Positions 32,075 to 34,362 of a DNA stretch of 34,362 bases are shown here, in pieces. A program made the translations under genes and the position numbers. The DNA lies in assembly GCA_031267965.1 (NCBI GenBank), contig JAIRYC010000087.1:1-34362 (forward strand), read 5' to 3'. The notes under the pieces are model-generated. The model did not search any database, was not told the DNA's origin, and saw only the letters and a program-made list of their open reading frames with translations. Every line of letters begins with the position of its first letter. Position 1 is the stretch's first letter. Source of the stretch: Oscillospiraceae bacterium. GTDB taxonomy: Bacteria > Bacillota > Clostridia > Oscillospirales > Acutalibacteraceae.

Positions 32075-34036
32075 TCAAACCTCCATAATCACCGGTAAAA
32101 TCATGGGGTTGCGTTTTGTGCGCTCAAAAAGCAGCTGACCTACAGCATCGCGTATTTTGTTCTTGATTGCCTGCAGCTCAATCATGTTGTTGTTTACGCA
32201 AAGGTTCACGACTTGTGCGGCAGCCCTGCGCGCCGCCGCAAGCATCTCCTCCGCCTCCTTGACATATACAAAGCCGCGTGAGAAAACCTCAGGGCCGGCA
32301 ACCAGCTCGTAGGTTGCGCTGCTGAGCGTCATGGAAATGACCATAATGCCGTCCTGAGCTAAAAGCTTGCGGTCGCGCAGAACAATGCTGCCCACGTCGC
32401 CAACGCCAAAGCCGTCCACAAATACGCGGCCGGCAGGTACAGGGTTGCCTAAACCAAAACCTTTGCTGCTCACAACAGCGACCGCGCCGTTCTCAGCAAT
32501 CAGTACGCGTTCTTTCGGCATCCCCATCAAGAGAGCCAAGCCCGCATGCTTGCGCAAATGCTTCAGCTCACCGTGTACAGGGATGAAATATTTCGGATTC
32601 GTCAGCCCGAGAATGAGCTTGAGCTCCTCTTGGCACGCGTGTCCGCTGACGTGTACGTCGTACATCTTCTCATAAACAACCTCCGCGCCCTTCTTCATCA
32701 GTTCGTTGACGACGCGCCCGACTGTCTTTTCATTGCCGGGAATTGGCGTTGCGGAGATAATCACGCAGTCCGTTGCGTGGATTTCAATTTTGCGGTGCTC
32801 GCTGAACGCCATGCGCGCCAGCGCGCTCATCGGCTCACCTTGGCTGCCCGTGGTGATGATGACCAGCTTGTCGTCCGGATAATTCCTCGCCACGTCCAGT
32901 GGAATCAATGTGTTCTCAGGTATTTTGAGATAGCCCAGTTCCGCGCTGATTTGTACAACGTTCTCAAGGCTGCGCCCGCTAAGCGCAACCTTGCGGCCAA
33001 GACTGCATGCCACGTCGATAATCTGCTGTACACGATGAATGTTCGACGCAAACGACGCCACAATCAATCGCCGTCCCTCCGCCTTGCGGAACAGTGTCCC
33101 AAAGCTCTCGCCAACAATGCGCTCACTCTGCGTGTAGCCCGGGCGCTCCGCGTTTGTGGAGTCCGAAAGCAGACAGAGTACACCCTTCTTGCCCAACTCC
33201 GCAAAACGCGCCAGATCAATCATGCCGCCGTCAATGGGCGTGCTGTCGATTTTGAAGTCGCCCGTCTGGATAATCACGCCCTCGGCAGTGTGAATCGCCA
33301 GTGCCAGCGCGTCCGGGATTGAGTGGTTTACGTGAATAAGCTCTACCCGGAACGCACCCAAATACAGCGTCTGACCCGGTTCAACCTCATTTAGCTCGGT
33401 CGTGTGGTGCAGGCCGTGCTCACGCAGCTTGCCGGTAATCAGACCGATCGTCAGCCGCGTGCCGAATACAGGTATCTTGAATTCTTTTAGAAGGTAAGGC
33501 AGCGCGCCAATGTGATCCTCGTGCCCGTGCGTAATCACAACCCCGCGGATTCTGTCGGCATTGCGCGCCACATAGCTGAAGTCCGGTATGACTAAATCTA
33601 CGCCCGGCATGTCCTGGTCCGGGAATGCAAGCCCGCAGTCAACCAGCAGCATGTCGTCGCCGTATTCATAAAGCGTCATGTTTTTGCCGACTTCGCCCAA
33701 ACCGCCAAGAAAGGCAATCTTTACCCCGCCGGCAACCGCAGCTGCGGAAGCGGCATTCATAGCGGGTTCAACTTGCTCCGTCGCCTTGCGGCTGTAGTTG
33801 GCGCTGCGGTTGGTTCGGCGTGGCGCGGCGGCAGAACCCTGTGCCGCTGTGTCATTCGTCTTGGCAGAGGATTTTGGCGGCCTGCCGCGGCGCGGCGCCG
33901 CCAGGGTGGCAGGAGTGCCGTTAACCGCGTCGAGCGACTTTTTGCCGCCAACGCTTGCGTCTAAAATTTTTGCGCCCGGTTTAAGGATCTGCTCCAGTGG
34001 TGTTGTGGGGATTCTGTCGAGTGGTCTTCTGCCCAT
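32075..34036 (-). CDS. rnjA: Ribonuclease J with long basic N-terminal extension
   Basis: A 653-residue metallo-beta-lactamase/beta-CASP RNase (endo- and 5'-3' exonuclease) for mRNA turnover and rRNA processing. The catalytic motif HGHEDH is at 170-175. Others are GDFKIDSTPIDGG near 290, the beta-CASP SGRSLENV near 372, and HVSGHA near 484. The family core starts near residue 104 (GGVKIAFLGGLGEVGKNM). The first 103 residues are a low-complexity Arg/Ala/Pro/Thr tail with RRGRPPKSS (49-57), which looks like an AT-hook. The ATG at 34036 follows AAAGGAG. Upstream frame to 34237 is not coding. Confidence 0.94.
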   Translation of the reverse strand: MGRRPLDRIPTTPLEQILKPGAKILDASVGGKKSLDAVNGTPATLAAPRRGRPPKSSAKTNDTAAQGSAAAPRRTNRSANYSRKATEQVEPAMNAASAAAVAGGVKIAFLGGLGEVGKNMTLYEYGDDMLLVDCGLAFPDQDMPGVDLVIPDFSYVARNADRIRGVVITHGHEDHIGALPYLLKEFKIPVFGTRLTIGLITGKLREHGLHHTTELNEVEPGQTLYLGAFRVELIHVNHSIPDALALAIHTAEGVIIQTGDFKIDSTPIDGGMIDLARFAELGKKGVLCLLSDSTNAERPGYTQSERIVGESFGTLFRKAEGRRLIVASFASNIHRVQQIIDVACSLGRKVALSGRSLENVVQISAELGYLKIPENTLIPLDVARNYPDDKLVIITTGSQGEPMSALARMAFSEHRKIEIHATDCVIISATPIPGNEKTVGRVVNELMKKGAEVVYEKMYDVHVSGHACQEELKLILGLTNPKYFIPVHGELKHLRKHAGLALLMGMPKERVLIAENGAVAVVSSKGFGLGNPVPAGRVFVDGFGVGDVGSIVLRDRKLLAQDGIMVISMTLSSATYELVAGPEVFSRGFVYVKEAEEMLAAARRAAAQVVNLCVNNNMIELQAIKNKIRDAVGQLLFERTKRNPMILPVIMEV

Positions 34037-34236
34037 ATAATTGCTCCTTTGGTGTAGACGGCACACATATGCACAGGCGGCTAATGCCCCTGTACCAGGC
34101 GTACCAATAGATTTTTGTATCGTAACCGCCTCCGGCGCGATGGATACCGGGCGGTAGATAGTCAATATTAGATTGAATATATAATGTAAAGCGCAAACCA
34201 CGCTGATATAACATTTAATTTTTCTCACTTTTCGCA

Positions 34237-34265
34237 CTTATATAATAGTATACCATAATGGGCAA
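34237..34265 (-). promoter_or_regulatory. Candidate promoter of rnjA
   Basis: Minus-strand TTGCCC (34260-34265), a 17-base spacer and TATAAG (34237-34242). It would give a leader of about 190 bases, in which I see no named RNA element. An alternative, weaker pair (TTTACA, 17 bases, TATTGA) lies inside the leader near 34162-34190. The remaining 34266-34362 holds no gene I can support. Confidence 0.5.
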
Positions 34266-34362
34266 AAAAATGCAAGAGGCACAGTGGCACTCGACCGCCA
34301 GGGGCAACAGCAATTACTTTTGTGAAAAGAGAAGAAGAAGGAGCTTATCGGGATTAAGAGCA

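Larger units (their letters stand above)
31402..32078 (-). pseudogene. Inactivated REP-associated (Y1/HUH) transposase
   Basis: The N-terminal part (31893-32078: MSDFNRRGIRLKDCDYSRDG, YFLTICTYDW) and the C-terminal part (31402-31896: LRGFVLMPNRIHGIIEFGCA, then VWQRGYMETVIHSEQKYRAI and NPETWD) are in different frames, with a small deletion at the join. These are the marks of the Y1 transposases (TnpA-REP/RAYT). The metal-binding HUH motif, normally HIH in MPNHIHG, reads RIH, so catalysis should be lost even without the frameshift. The candidate nucleophile Tyr in EQKYRAI remains. A 26-bp palindrome is embedded in the gene. The N-terminal frame overlaps the rnjA stop by four bases. Confidence 0.75.

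Noticed and set aside
34037..34237. Longer rnjA frame
   Set aside because: The extra residues are hydrophobic and non-conserved in look, contain promoter-like DNA, and ATG 34036 has an AAAGGAG site.
34258..34362. Possible gene starts or ends at the right edge (plus-strand MGKKMQEA... or a minus-strand tail ending LFSQK)
   Set aside because: Both are too short, lie on the rnjA promoter or have no recognisable composition, so neither can be supported.
1..34362. CRISPR arrays, rRNA, tmRNA or riboswitches
   Set aside because: No regularly spaced direct repeats with spacers, and no conserved RNA cores apart from tRNA-Gly, were found by reading.

Overview
The window looks like a chromosomal segment of an anaerobic member of the Firmicutes, class Clostridia, probably near the Oscillospirales/Eubacteriales and plausibly gut-associated. 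This rests on gene content: a mraZ-rsmH-ftsL-pbp-murE-mraY-ftsW division/wall cluster, a SpoIIM-like sporulation protein, LL-diaminopimelate aminotransferase (DapL), RNase J, ComEB, an oxygen-sensitive class III ribonucleotide reductase and a Clostridia-type NrdR box. Base composition is close to even over the core genes and clearly AT-richer in the accessory patches. The organism assignment is inference, because no rRNA is present.

Layout. 1-2820: the tail of an unknown gene, tRNA-Gly(CCC), a cytosolic GH35 beta-galactosidase, then two decayed gene remnants. 2825-4113: a metallophosphoesterase and a free-standing 43-residue aromatic, acidic small protein with its own promoter, ribosome site and terminator. 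4122-12593 (minus): the division/wall operon from mraZ to ftsW, with lipid II precursor enzymes (MurE, MraY) and the SEDS/PBP synthase pair. 12600-12890: a divergent control region with a strong mraZ promoter, phased repeats and a cluster of DnaA-box-like nonamers. 12889-14966 (plus): radC, an ArsC/Spx-type protein and murB. 14993-17260: two broken genes, then dapL. 17247-18600: an accessory patch with a serine-recombinase tail, an exported protein of unknown role and an AT-rich inverted repeat. 18618-21200: spoIIM, an unknown membrane-anchored protein, a DUF5412-like remnant and pyrF. 21218-24782: a 33-cysteine protein, catalase and serS. 24834-28466: an unknown membrane protein, comEB and nrdD with its NrdR box. 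28551-30253: a scar made of phage head-gene fragments, an RHS fragment and a truncated ABC ATPase. 30348-34265: an rRNA methyltransferase-like gene, a dead REP-type (Y1/HUH) transposase carrying a perfect 26-bp palindrome, and RNase J.

How the genes fit together. DapL makes LL-DAP, MurE (with the meso-DAP motif DNPR) adds DAP to the UDP-MurNAc peptide, MurB makes UDP-MurNAc, MraY makes lipid I, and FtsW with the PASTA-containing PBP polymerises and crosslinks septal wall. PyrF, ComEB and NrdD feed nucleotide pools.

No complete, clearly new multi-gene system is evident. The most promising unexplained items are the 43-residue protein, the cysteine-saturated prealbumin-like protein, the DnaA-box-like cluster beside the division operon, and the phage/RHS/ABC scar.
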